NCBI GenBank assembly: GCA_026874595.1
Contig: CM049306.1
Coordinates: forward strand, 18,157,019 to 18,221,018
Reading direction: 5' to 3'
DNA: 64,000 bases
From: Sipunculus nudus
Lineage: Eukaryota > Annelida > Sipuncula > Golfingiida > Sipunculidae
The notes beneath the pieces are model-generated. The model saw only the letters and a list, made by a program, of their open reading frames with translations, did not search any database and was not told where the DNA came from. Both the position numbers and the translations under genes were made by a program. How positions within the stretch are numbered: the stretch's first letter is position 1; each line of letters begins with the position of its first letter. Shown here piece by piece: positions 10,975-24,200 of the stretch.

Positions 10975-13900
10975 ACAAGGGACCCATGGGTCACGTCGCT
11001 CAGCTGATCGTGATTGGACTATAAATGTTCCTCCACTGTGATACTATATCGAGTCGATAAAGCTTATGAATATCATGGACATGTTGGGCTATTATAAAGG
11101 AATGTAATGTAATATGTGAGTAAATGATAAATGAAATAACTTGACTGATGGATTAATAGAGTCAAATATAGTGGTTTATTTTTTATTTATTTAGGAGGGG
11201 TTGAACATTGTGATATATTCGAGCAAATATGAATGCAATAACAGCAGTAATAAGCAGTAGTAGAATGATGATAAGGCTATTTGTTGAAGGATCTAAAGTG
11301 TATGGTATTCTGCAAGCTTTCAATTTGACAGATATGATGTTATGATAAACTATGAATTTGTGACTGTATGACACAATATCTCTTTAGTCTTGACAAGGCA
11401 CATTATTGTGATGCCCACTATGTCTACATGTTACACAATATTGACATAATTTCTGGCATGTACATAGGTACCTATGGACGAATAGTTATACAAAATATTA
11501 AAGAATGAATATATCTGATTCATCTTGTTCTTGCTTACTGAGGCTGACTTTGGGATGTGGTTCGGAGAAGGGAAAAGTGAGGGCAGCACGAAGGTGGATG
11601 TAGAAATATTCTATTGTAATGTTTTTCATTTATATAAGAATATGAAAAGCTAAGAGGAAAGGGGCCCTCCTACTTGGTTATAGTAAAGTTCTAAATATAT
11701 GATTACAAACTAATACTCTGACAAGACTGTCATGAAGAAAAACAGTAAAAGTTTTGAGATACTGTGATGCATATGAAAATTTACAGATGGACAGGCAAGT
11801 GGACAGAATGGACTAATACCTTTATTTCACTTTCAAGGGAATAATGCATTTAATTTTTTATATAAAATCCTATTTTTTAAGCATATCCACTTTTTCCATT
11901 AAGAAGTTTTATCTGAATCATTTTTTTTATTCACAGGTTTTATAAATTTTTAATAAAAAAACCTGAAAATATAAGTTAAAATATTAGAATTGTTGCAAAA
12001 GTTGCATTCATCATATATCCAGAGTGTAGCTCATATTGGGTCATATTATGCATACACATATATTTTATTATTTTTAAATCATAAATGTTTAAACTGAATT
12101 TAAAAGAAAATAATGCCACAACATGGCATCTACAAGAATATTCCTTGAATCACTATTAAAAAGTTTTGCACATTGGAGTTTTCAGTACATGCTTAATTTT
12201 ATTCACCAAAATAAAAAAAAAAGATTAAGTAAATTTGATAAAATAAAACATCTTTTCAAATAAAGTATACACACTGTTGGTTGAATGAGGGACAAACAAT
12301 ATCATTGTGCTAATTACTATCCAAGTTTTAATTTATTACTGGAATTAATAGTCAATTTCACACCTGGTGAAGTTTTTACTCTTCTGAAGTAAGGAATTAC
12401 TTATCTGATGAACATCCACACTTTCATAGCAATACACCACTTTGTGGACACAATTAAATGTACACTTTAATCATTGTAACCCTGGTGGTACAATACAAAA
12501 TCTAAAATGTAGCACAGCCTAGAATAAGAATGAATCAAATACAGAAAATAATAACATTCATCTAGTTTATGCACCATCTGGGGGGGGGGGGGGGGGGGGA
12601 GTGCAGGGCAGAGGGGAAGCCTGCTGGCAGTGGCCAAGCTGACCCAAGGCAAGCTGCCTGGGGTGGGTTACATAATGCAAGTGAAGGCTGTACTACTAGG
12701 TGGGCTAGATGTAAACAACACTTGACATGGTGTATGAAAACATGAATAAAAGCTATTCTTTCCAATCAATTTCTTTGAAATTTCAGATTTTAAAAGATTA
12801 AATCCTTATGTATATATGCTGTGAAAATTAAATCAACAGTGCCAAAGTTGGACAAAATTTAAGGTATTGATTTTTTTATTTATGCTAATAACTTGAAAAA
12901 TTTGCTAAATTCAGATCTAATTTTGGGTAAACAATTGAATCTTGATTAAATAAAGTTATATTCCTGAAAAAAAGTCGCTAGGTTCAGCAATTCTCATGTT
13001 AGGTGAGTAAATATATTTCCTGATTTAAAAAAAATGCATTATGTTTTGGCCCATAACTTCAAAATAATACCCAATACTGACCTAATTTTTGGTATGTTCA
13101 TAGAGAATGTATGAAAGAATGTGAATACTAAATACGATCAAAAACAGATCAGTGGTTTTGATATTAGGCAGCCTTGAAGTGTAACAATGGCCTTTTTCAT
13201 GGAAAACAGATTTTTTTTCCTTAATATCTCGAAGGAACAAAGTCCTAATGACCCAATTTTCGGTATGGTAGGAGATTTTGGGGACTTCTAAAATTATGCC
13301 AACAGCCTGGGGAGCATAGAGATGTGCACTGAATGACCCACAGTCATCAAAGTGGACTGCTTGACAATGTAAGGGAATACAACAAGAGCCTCCAAAAAAA
13401 TTCAATAACTAGCCTAATTTTGCAGCTTTTATTTTCAAATTTCAGATTTTAACAGATTAAATCCTTATGTATACATGCTGTGAAAATTAAATCCACAGTT
13501 CTTACAGGAAAAAAACGTGCCGTGGCCAAAGTTGGGCAAAATATAAGGTACCAATTTTATATTTTTGCCAATATTTAAAAAAATTTAACAGATTTTGATC
13601 TAATTTTTGGTATACAATTAAATTTTGATTAATTAAAGTTGTATTACTGGTAAAAAGTCCCTACCTTTAACACTTTTGGTCTTAAGTGACCAAATATCTT
13701 CCTGATCTTTTTCCAAAGTCCATTATGTTTGGGCCCATAACTTTTTAAAATTATATAATACTGACTTAATATCTGGCATGTACATAGGAACGATATAGAG
13801 GAATATTTATGGTAAATATGAAGAAAACCAGATGAGTGGTTTTGATATTAGGCAGTCCTGAAGTGTGAAAATAGATTTCTAATAAAAAATTGAGGTTTTT

Positions 13901-14156
13901 CCTTAATATCTCGAAGGAACGAAGCCCTATTGACCCAATTTTCGGCATGGTAGGAGATTTTGGGGACATCTAACTGTATGCCGAATTTCAGATTCGTAGG
14001 TCCAACGGTGTCGAAACGTGCCAGTCTTACGGACGGACATCCGGACGGACAGACGGACGGACGGACGGACGGACGGACAGACAGACGGACGGACGGACGG
14101 ACGACGGACAATGGACCACGACTATAGCTCAGATGACTTATAGTCAGCTGAGCTAA
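10975..14156 (+). mobile_element. H-element E2, body type B
   Basis: The 5' end is ACAAGGGACCCATGGGTCAC, GTCGCTCAGCTG; the 3' end is a long (GGAC)n tract (about 14030-14104), GGACCACGACTATAGCTCAG, the hairpin and CTAA. The middle (11613-13430) is type B, shared with 35353-37020 of E3 and absent from E1/E4/E5. The 3' core matches subfamily A1 (gtaggtcca.cggtgtcgaaa). No coding capacity. Confidence 0.75.
12580..12599 (+). repeat. (G)20 homopolymer
   Basis: Twenty consecutive G at the same element position as the shorter G run at 36292-36303 in E3. Confidence 0.95.
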
Positions 14157-14454
14157 TCATTATTTTGGAACCTGTAGTTGCTTGAATTGCAGGTAATCAA
14201 CAATTCCTTTCGGTATTTATATTATTGCCAACTTTAAAATTGCATGGTTGTTATGAACGGAGCACGAAACCTGTTGTTACGTGGAAGTGCTCTGATATAT
14301 CAGTCTCAGGTCCGCTCAACTGTCAGTGCACTTCAAATTAAATCTCCCCCACTGTGTCAGCACTATTATATTTTCATTTAAAATAACAAATATTATATTT
14401 AGTGTGTGACATGAGTGCTATTTTTGTCCTCTTTTAGTCATAAATAAAAATATG

Positions 14455-14720
14455 AGCGGTGGTTACTGGGGTCCGTCAAAATTGAACAGTCGGCAAATTC
14501 AAGTAAATGAGGTCCGTCTTCATCGAAATATTTTTGTAATTATAAATCTTTCAGTGAATCGGTCATTTACAAATGTGTAACATTTAGGGACTTTGCCCTG
14601 TCCTTACATCAACAATAGTGGTGTTTTTATCGGTATAAATAATGGAAAATGAGGAAATAGGTTTATGGGGTCCGGGGACCGTGGGGTTCGGGTTTTACAC
14701 ACTACCCTGCATTCACTACC
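14455..14720 (-). repeat. Right arm of inverted repeat flanking E2
   Basis: Reverse-complement relative of 10527-10800: on the - strand it reads 'gtagtgtgtaaaacccg' then GGTCCCCGGACCCC. Arms are diverged, so the element is old or the arms are separate insertions of one repeat family. Confidence 0.45.
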
Positions 14721-14756
14721 GCTCGGAAAATTTTCATTCTTTGAAAGATCCCCCTT

Positions 14757-15039
14757 TTAAGCATTTTCCTCACGCGAGATCTCCTTGTGCACAATAGACC
14801 TTTTCGCTGCGCGGAGGTTGCCTTTTGAGAAGGGATCACCAATGGCGATTATTTCGGGCCGGTCACCGCAATTTAAGAAAAGCCCAGATAGGGCCCCCGG
14901 AGAAAAACTCTGTCCCGCCATCAAACACTCTGTGGCCATTGTGTTACCAGGCCCGAAGACACAAAGAAAAGAGGCGCCCGCGGGGGAGCAAATATTAAAA
15001 TTATTAATTATGCACGTAATACGCAAATATTGCAAATAA
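14757..15039. other. GC-richer segment open on both strands, unidentified
   Basis: Frames of 92 codons (-, 14757-15035) and 84 codons (+, 14785-15039) overlap almost completely. The - frame includes the peptide TMATECLMAGQSFSPGALSG. I do not recognise a family. Base composition differs from the surrounding AT-rich DNA. It could be a remnant of a coding or structured-RNA sequence, or part of a dispersed repeat. Confidence 0.25.
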
Positions 15040-15049
15040 AAGTGGGTGG

Positions 15050-15165
15050 AATCTCTTCGGACACACCCTGAGCATATGTATGTCAGAAATCATGGCAAAC
15101 TGTACGGTACTATCAGAGGAGATACGGAAAATTACAAAAATCGCCTTACGCTATTTATATATAGA
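15050..15165 (+). repeat. Second copy of the 9993-10105 dispersed repeat end
   Basis: Direct-orientation match ending 'cttacgctatttatatatag'. See the entry at 9790. Confidence 0.5.
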
Positions 15166-15169
15166 TAAC

Positions 15170-16010
15170 CCCTTCAAGCCTATTCCATTACGGGGGAGCC
15201 TTAATAAAGGAACTCCTGCCACTGCGCCAGAAAATCCAGGATGAATGGATTAATTGTGAACAGGATTTTCTTTGTTACCCTGGAGGGGTCAGTAAAAGGT
15301 GGTGACCCAGATATCTGTCACAAAATCGGGTGCCTTAAACGTGCTTTGCATGGCAGATTTGCATAGCATAAAAGACTTGCACATATGATTCGACAGGCCT
15401 ACCTAAATGTGAAGCATTTACTCTGTAGGGAAAGCAAACTATAGATTCGGGCTATGTGTCGTTATGTGCTGAAGACACGCATAATGGGGTTAAAATAGTT
15501 CAAATGGGAGGACCTGTGTTTAAACAATTTATTGTTTTATCATAAGATCATGATAGTATTAGCCTAAGCATTGAATATCAGCTTCTGTGTTGGAATTGGC
15601 AATGTGGACTATCCTCCTGATCACATGGCCAAATTGTTACTTCAGCCAACGGGTTCTGAAAATTAATTCTCATTGGTACACGTATCAGGGAAATAATTCG
15701 AACTTGCCCACCGCTGGTGGATTTATGATTATTTGTTATTTATTACGCATTGATTTTAAAAATTAACTAAACTGGTAAAAGTATATAGCAGAAATAGTTC
15801 TTTAACTAAACTATCGGTCCCTTTCAAATGATGGTTCTAAGATATTGCGAACGGGGTTTTTGGTGTTTGGAAATAATATTGTAAACAGTAAAATTTATGT
15901 AACTGAACACAATTGGCATACATTTTAAATTATATTACAGGCAACTAAAATAACGTCCTTTTTTAAATAACGTTCTTCCAAAGGTCACCCAAACATATTA
16001 CCTGAATATC
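15170..16010. other. Non-coding, no recognised feature
   Basis: Mixed-composition sequence with no motif, long frame or tandem structure that I can support. Confidence 0.45.
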
Positions 16011-16014
16011 ATCA

Positions 16015-16510
16015 CAAGTAAGTGTGAACCCCATAACTCTGAGGGTATGGGTAACAGAGATCTTTCTAAGGAAATTTTTCATGGACTTCCCTGAATGTCA
16101 AGTTAGAAGATTCTGGGGTCAAATGGTTGCGATTTGTGCCCTGTTTACGGACGACCTCTTTATTAGAAAGTCTCAAAAAAAGAGAAAAAATGCGTAAAAA
16201 TTCGAAAACAAAAACTACTGGTGGCACCACTAGAACTGATGAAACACTCCACAATCAATATGCATGCTAAATACCCGTTCGATCAATGCATTCGTTATTC
16301 AGATACTGGCGTATTTGTATCATTTTTTAATTATTCTTGGGGGGGGGGGGGGGTAATTAAGAGCCCCGTAGCTCGGAAGATATAGCTAACAGATACCTAA
16401 TTCCAGGTTTCCAAGGAGATTTTTCATGGAACTCCCTAGATATCAACTTAGAATATTCCAGGTTCAACAGTTACTATTTGTGCCCTGTTAATAAACCTTT
16501 TCATTTGAAG
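16015..16510 (+). repeat. Type C core repeat fragment (two units)
   Basis: Two units starting near 16027 ('ccccataactctgagggtat') and 16362 ('gccccgtagctcggaagata'), each with 'aacagag/ta..ct', 'catgga.ctccctg' and 'tttgtgccctgtt'. The same core forms the interior of E7 (28800-29600). It contains GGTGGCACCAC at 16209 and a G15 run at 16339-16353. No H-element ends are found here. Confidence 0.6.
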
Positions 16511-16797
16511 GCGTTTGCAAAGTGTAACGATTACATTCTATTGGTTGAGCTTATTGACAGTTTCGATTCCGGCCTTAACACTTGCAGTCTTGTTTATTTT
16601 TCATTAAATCGATGCCAGCCAGAGTGCCGGAATCGAGGTATGTGAGGGTTTGGTCATGTCACAGACTTGGTCATATTAAGATGATCAGTAGTTAAAAGGT
16701 GTGGTTTATCTCCCTTAATCAGAGAAACACTGTTGAGATTAGTGGATATCGGGATGACAGGGCCACGGTATATCATATATAAGGGATGGACGTTGAA

Positions 16798-16841
<44 letters not shown>

Positions 16842-17104
16842 CTATATTTTATTTCTCATTGTATCTATATAGGCTGTCACATATTAGTTTAAGAGGACAA
16901 GTCCATACGTATAAAGATATACACGTCATAAGGACACATAAGTTGTAGTGGGTAACACAGAGACGCCGGGCTTCATTTTTGGCTGATGACACGCATGACA
17001 CAATGATTACGCAGCTTTACTCGTTTCTCTTTGTGTTCGATATAACAAAACAAATTCAATCACGAGACTGTATTTTATTATTACTGTTTTGTCTGTTTAT
17101 TTAA
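16510..17104. other. Intergenic; contains (TAA)n
   Basis: Unrecognised sequence apart from a trinucleotide microsatellite, (TAA)n at 16799-16839. Confidence 0.6.
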
Positions 17105-19719
17105 ACAAGGGACCTATGGGTTATATATGATAAAAAAATATGATTTAGAAATGAGGCACATGCTGGTTTTGTGTGGTAATAAGTATAAGCTGTACTATGA
17201 GTTGTTGTTGTTTAGCTTATGTATGATTTTGCTAGTACCTTTGGAGACAGAGAAGAGAATTGATTTCATTTATTTTATTAACAAATGGAGTACTATTGTC
17301 ACACAGATTTTGACTTGGCCATATAACTTATAAGCAGAACATATAATATAAGAGTTTAACTATTTATTAAAAAAAGTATAAATATTGTCCCAGATATGAT
17401 TTTTATTAAAAATAATAAGACAATCGTATGATTTTTAAAATGAAATATAACTGAAATGATTATTAAAATAATATTAAAGAATATATTCATGAATGCATTC
17501 ATGAATACATTTGGAAAGTATTTGCACTGGTATTCATATACTTTCATTTTTACCTGAATTCCGATTCTTTATGCAAGAAATTTTATAATGGAGTACATAT
17601 TCATACTCGTATTTAAATACAATTGCATAGTATTCCCACCATGTCTGGTATTTATTCAGTTTTCACCAAACAATGGTGTTGAGAATCCAGAAAGTACAAA
17701 ATTCACACATTTAAATAATGATCATAAGTACCTGGTTTTATGGCCTTTATTTATATTAAAAAAAAAATAAATGTTATATTCATTTTGGACTAATTTCACA
17801 TCAATGTACACACTAAACACAGTAGGAATCTAGATTAATATTATCAACTGCATCTTTGTCTATCATTAATTTCCTTCATATGATCCTTAATGATTAGAAA
17901 TGAATAATATGATTTACTTTTTTTTTTATTAAAATTGAACTGAAAAATGCCATAGGTGACTGCATGGTGTTATTTGGAATAGGTGACATTCTATCATTCG
18001 ATACAAGATTCTTATATCATCAGTAACTGCAAGTTAATTTTCCTGTTATTATCAACTAACAAATCCCTTTTCTATTTTTTTTTAATTTGTTATTAAAAAC
18101 CAATAAAATTGATTAATTTATTGTTTATTGTTATTTTGTTGGTTAAAAATACTAGATGAGTTGGGTTGGACACCTGGATCAACTGTGGCTGGCCATAAGC
18201 TGCCTGGCTGCCCCAGTATATGCCTCGCCTCAAGCGTGCATAATTGGCTGAAAGTTCAACAAGGTCAACATACAGGTGACCCAAGAGTGACTGGAGAGAG
18301 CTAAGGTCTGACATGGTCTCATAAAAGCATTAATAAAAGCTACAATTTTTGGCCAATTTCTTTCAGCTTTCTAAACTAAGAAGCTGAAATCCTTATGTGT
18401 GCATGATATGAAAATTATATAAACAGAGCTCACATGAAACAAAAGTGAAATGGTCAAATTTGGGCAAAATTTAAGGTACTAATTTTATATTTATGCTAAT
18501 AACTTAGAAAATTTTAAAAATTCAGAACTAATTTTGGATATTCAATTGAATCTTGATTAAATAATTTTACATCCCTGACAAAAAATCCCTAGCTTCAGCA
18601 AGCCCCTTGTTAAGGGAGTAAATATATTTCTTGATTTTTTTTACAAAGTGCATTATGTTTGGGCCCATAACTTAAAACAATTACGCAATACTGACATCAT
18701 TTCTGGCATGTGCACAGAGAATGTATAGAAAAACATGTATATTATATATGATTATAGTCAGATCAGTGGTTTTAATATAAGGCAGTATTGAAGTGTAACA
18801 ATGGGTTTTTAATTGAAAAATGAAGTTTTTCATTAATATCTCAAAGGTATCAAGTCCTAGTGACCAAATTCTTGGCATGGTAGGGAATTTTGGAGACATC
18901 TAATTGTATGCCAAATTTTAGGAACTGAGAGCTTAAGCTGGGGAGCTGAGCTCTTGCAAACTGCATATAACTAGCCTGATGTAAACAATATGTTACATGG
19001 TGCTTGAAAACTTAATAAAATCTACAGTTTTTGATCAACTGGTTTCAAATTTTTGGTGTTAACAGGCAAAATGCTAACAAAAACATGCTGAGAAAATTAA
19101 ATCCACAGTACTTACAGGAAAAAAACGTGCCATGGTCAAACTTGGGCAAAATTTAAGGTACCAATTTTTTATTTGTTATTTTTGTTAATATTTTAAAATA
19201 TTTAAAATATTTTGATCTAATTTTGGGTATACAATTTAATTTTGATTAATTAAAGTTATATTACTTGAAAAAAAGTCCATAGCTTTAACAAGTTTTGTGT
19301 TAAGTGATCAAATATCTTTCCTGATTTTTTACAAAATGCATTATGTTCAGGCCCATAACTTTCTTAAATTATATAATACAGACATTATTTCAGGCATGTA
19401 CATAGGAACTATATTGAGGAATATTTATGGTAAATATGAGGAAAAACAGATGAGTGGTTTTGATATTAGGCAGCCCTGAAGTGTGAAAATAGGTTTTTAA
19501 TAAAAAATTGAGGTTTTTCCTTAATTTCTCAAAGGAACAAAGTCGCAAAGACCCAGTTTTCGGCTTGGTATGAGATCTTGGGGACATCTAACACTATGCC
19601 GAATTTTGGATTCCTAGGTCTTACGGTTTCAAAACGTGCCACATCTACGGACGGACGGACAGACGGACGGACAAAGGACCACGACTATAGCTCAGATGAC
19701 TTATAGTCAGCTGAGCTAA
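17105..19719 (+). mobile_element. H-element E4, full length, subfamily A2
   Basis: It starts ACAAGGGACCTATGGG; the GCTCAGCTG segment is deleted here. It ends with (GGAC)n (19647-19672), the hairpin and CTAA. The layout is as in E1: left AT-rich module, GC-richer segment (18160-18310), two core units with TTTGGGCCCATAAC at 18658 and its relative near 19349. The 3' core has the A2 signature 'cctaggtcttacggtttcaa'. Non-coding. Confidence 0.8.
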
Positions 19720-21279
19720 AAATATATGGATTGTCCAACACATGACATGTGAGGACAGAGATGCTGCCATCTGGGGAATTAAGCGTGAACTACAATTTTA
19801 GTCCCTTTTCCCTGAAAATTATAGAAACTGATTTCCGGATCGTCTTAAATAGAGATATTGTAGTGAGCTACCTTGTATAAAATATTCATTTTAAAATTGT
19901 TTAGTAGTCTTTGCGTAACAGGTACGGACAGATATACATGTACATTACATGCATACTTACGTATAGACCGGTATACGGGCAGACCCGATCGCACTACGCT
20001 TGGAGAGAAACGGTCTGTGAGATCTTGTAATGTTCAAGAACATATAAGATCTGAAAGCAATACAACATAACTATGAGGTTTTCTCTGAAGGTTACGTAGT
20101 CCTGTTGATATTCATAACATGATGGATTGTAGATGCAGAAATCTGCTTGAAAAACGCATGTAGTGAATTTGGGTTAAGCATAAATTTTAGCAAATACCCG
20201 TCTACTCGAGACGGGTGATCGGTTCGCAAATTTCGCAGGATCGTATTCACAAGAATCGCAGAATCCTACTCACAGTATTACGTTCTTTCACCGGGATATG
20301 GTGGAGAAAGTTCATGTGTGAAATTTATTGAGATAAACCGAGAGTTCATGTGTGAAATTTATTGAAAAAATCGAAAAATGCAAAGGGTTGGTCGGTCATA
20401 ACATTGTGTTCGGATAAAATAAAAAGTTTATGGATTCGTGTTCGGATAAAATATACAAAAAGGTTAACTTTCCGTTTTGTGTTCGGATCAAAAATACAAA
20501 AAGGTTATCTGTAAATAAAATTATTGAGAAATAGTTAAACGAGATGGAAGACGGGATGCAGAGCCGGGAGTTTGAAGTCAGCCTGGAACTGGCGCTGTTG
20601 TCGCCTTTTTGATAGGGATGGTATATTTTTAGTACCAAAAGATGGAATTCCTATTGGCCAAACTTGGAAAGGTCCGAACTGTTTTTGTGTCTGACTTTAT
20701 GATAGTTGCTGAATAATACCACTTTTTTTCCTTTTCTCCTCCTTCTAAACAATAACAAGACCAAACAAATTTGTAATGCCTTTATAAGCAAAACCTCTCG
20801 GCACTCCATACGTTCAGTGACAAAACAAACCTGAGCTTATCTAGGCTCTGAAGGGACGGACGAAGGGTTCGAATTACTAACCTGTAACCAAGATAGAAAT
20901 AGTTGTGGGGGATAGTCTTAAAATTAGGCACAAACCTTGCAAAGAAAGGTAATTTCCTCCAGTGAGGCGAGTGAAAGGGGTTAAACCCCCAGTGGATCCG
21001 CCCCATGATAGTTGTATTCACAACTGTAAAGTCCACAATAAGGTCGAGCGGAATGTACAAATAGGTATTGACTAAATTCTATTATCATTTACCATGCTTG
21101 TTTTCATGCGTGCTGATGCCATCCCTTACCCTGGCACAACCTGATCTTTTCAATGACTAACCATTCGTAACAACCATTCCAATATTTAAAAATATAAATA
21201 TAGCACCAATAGTAAGAAAACACTCTTATTAATACAGAGTTCGAATTAAAGGTTGCTATTGAATCTTATCCTTTACAAA
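19720..21279. other. Intergenic between H-elements, with small local duplications
   Basis: No gene recognised. Local repeats: 'gagttcatgtgtgaaattta' near 20311 and 20342, and three copies of 'gtgttcggat.aaa' near 20407, 20441 and 20481, two followed by 'atacaaaaaggtta'. Confidence 0.5.
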
Positions 21280-24200
21280 ACAAGGGACCCATGGGTCACG
21301 GCGCTCGGCTGTTATATATGATAAAAAATATGATTTGGGAAAGAGGCACATGCTTGTTTTGTGTGGTAATAAATATAAGCTTTATTATGAGTTGTTGGTG
21401 TTTAGCTTATGTATGATTTTGATAGTATCTTTGGAGACAGGGAAGAGGATTGATTTCATTTATTTTATTAACAAATGGAGTGCTATTGTCACACAGATTT
21501 AGACTTGGCCATATAACTTATAAGCAGCACATATTATAAAAGAGTTTAACTATTTATTAAAATTTACTAACAAATATTGTGCCAATATAATTTTTATTAA
21601 AAAAAATCATAAGAAAATCATATGATTTTTAAAAATAAAATATAACTGAAATGATTATTGAAATAATATTATAGAATATATTCATGAATGCATTAATGAA
21701 TACATTTTGAAAGTATCTGCACTGGTATTCAAATACTATCATTTTTACCTGAATTCCCATTCTTATGCAATAAAATTTTTTTATGCGGTACATATTCATA
21801 TTCGTATTCAAATACATTTGCAAAGCATTCGCTTCATGTCTAGTATTAATTCAGTTTTAGCCAAACAAAGATGTTGAGAATCAAGAATATACAAAATTCA
21901 CAAATTTAAATAATGATCATAAGTACCTGGTTTTATGGCTTGTATTTATATTAAAAAAAATTAATGTAATATATTCACTTTGGACTACTTTCACATCAAT
22001 CTACACACTAGACACAGTAGGAATCTAGATTAATATTATCAACTGCATCTTTGTCTATCATTAATTTCCTTCATATGATCCCTAATGATTAGTAATGAAT
22101 GATATGATTTATTTTTTTATCATTAAAATTGAACTGAAAAATACCATAGGTGACTGCATGGTGTTATTTTGAATAACATTGACATTGACATTCTATCCAT
22201 CCATACAAGATTCTTACATCATCAGTAACTGCAAGTTAATTTTCTGTTACTCATCAACTAACAAATTCCTTTTCTATTAATTTTTCTTTAATTTGTTATA
22301 ACAAGGGACCCATGGGTCACGGCGCTCAGCTGTCACATATGATAAAAAAATATGATTTAGAAATGAGGCACATGCTTGTTTTGTGTGGAAATAAATATAA
22401 GATGTATTATGAGTTGTGGGTGTTTAGCTTATGTATGATTTTGATAGTATCTTTGGAGACAGGGAAGATGATTGATTTCATTTATTTTATTAACAAATGG
22501 AGTGCTATTGTCACACAGATTTTGACTTGGCCATATAACTTATAAGCAGAACATATAATATAAGAGTTTAACTATCTATTAAAAATAATTACAAATTGTC
22601 CCAAATATAATTTTTATTAAAAATAATAAGAGAATTGTATGATTTTTAAAAATAAAATACAACTGAAATGATTATTAAAATAATATCAAAGAAAATATTC
22701 ATGAATGCATTCATGAATACATTTTGAAAGTATTTGCACTTGTATTCATATACTTTCATTTTTACCTGAATTCCCATTCTTATGCAAGAAATTTTATAAT
22801 GGAGTATATATTCATATTCATATTCAAATACATTTGCAAAGTATTCGCACCATGTCTGGTAATTTATTCAGTTTTAACCAAACAATGATGTTGAGAATCC
22901 AGAATATACAAAATTCACACATTTTATGATCATAAGTACCTGGTTTTATGGCTTTTATTCATATTAAGAAAAACAAATGTAATATATTCATTTTGGACTA
23001 ATTTCACATCAATCTACACACTAGACACAGCAGGAATCTAGATTAATATTATCACTGCATCTTTGTCTATCATTAATTTCCTTCGTATGATCCCTAATGA
23101 TAATTTATGAATAATATGATTTATTTTTTTATCATTAAAATTGAACTGAAAAATACCATAGATGACTGCATGGTGTTATTTGGAATACGTGACATTCTAT
23201 CAATCGATACAAGATTCTTATATCATCGGTAACTGCAAGTTAATTTTCCTGTTATTATCAACTAACAAATCCCTTTTCCATTTTTCTTTACTTTGTTATT
23301 AAAAACCAATAAAAATTTATTAATTTATTGTTTATTGTTATGTTGATAGTTAAAACTACTAGATGAGTTGGGTTGGACACCTGGATCAACTGTGGCTGGC
23401 CATGAGCTGCCTGGCTGCCCTCGTGTATGCCTCGCGTCAAGCGTGCATAATTTGATGAAAGGTCAACAAGGTCAACATACAGGTGACTTAAGAGGGGCTG
23501 GGGAGAGCTAAGGTCTGACATGGTCTCAGAAAAACACTAATAAAAGCTACAATTTTTGGCCAATTTCTTTCAGCTTTCCAAACTACAAAGATAAAATCCT
23601 TATGTGTGCATTATATGAAAAATATATCAACAGTGCTCACAGGAAACAAACGTGCCATGGTCAAAGTTGGGCAAAATTTAAGGTAGGAATTTTATATTTA
23701 TACTTAAAACTTATAAAATTTGAAAAATTCAGAACTAATTTTGGGTATTCAATTGAATCTTGATAAAATAATGCTTGAAAACTTGAATAAAATATACAGT
23801 TTTTGATCAACTGGTTTCGAATTTTTGGTGTTTACAGACAAAATGCTAACAAAAACAAGCTGTGAAAATTAAATCCACAGTTCTTACAGGAAAAAAAACG
23901 TGCCATAGTCAAAGTTGGGCAAAATTGAAGGTACCAATTTTTTATTTTTGTTAATATTTAAAAAAATTTAAAAGATTTTGATCTAATTTTGGGTATACAA
24001 TTTAATTTTGATTAATTTAAGTTATATTACTGGAAAAAGTCCATAGCTTTTACATGTTTTGTGTTAAGTGATCAAATATCTTTCCTGATTTTTTACAAAA
24101 TGCATTATGTTTGGGCCCATAACTTTTTCAAATTATATAATACAGACAAAATTTCTGGCATGTATATATGAACTATATAGGGGAATATTTATGGTAAATA

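Noticed and set aside
14041-14104. (GGAC)n and (CGG)n tracts as CRISPR-like or coding repeats
   Set aside because: They are 4- and 3-base simple repeats without spacers, fixed at transposon 3' ends.
13848-14111. Frames encoding SVRPSVRPSV-type repeats at 14 kb, 26 kb and 7 kb
   Set aside because: Translations of the (GGAC)n tract and adjoining H-element core; repeated in every copy with stops and no conserved start.
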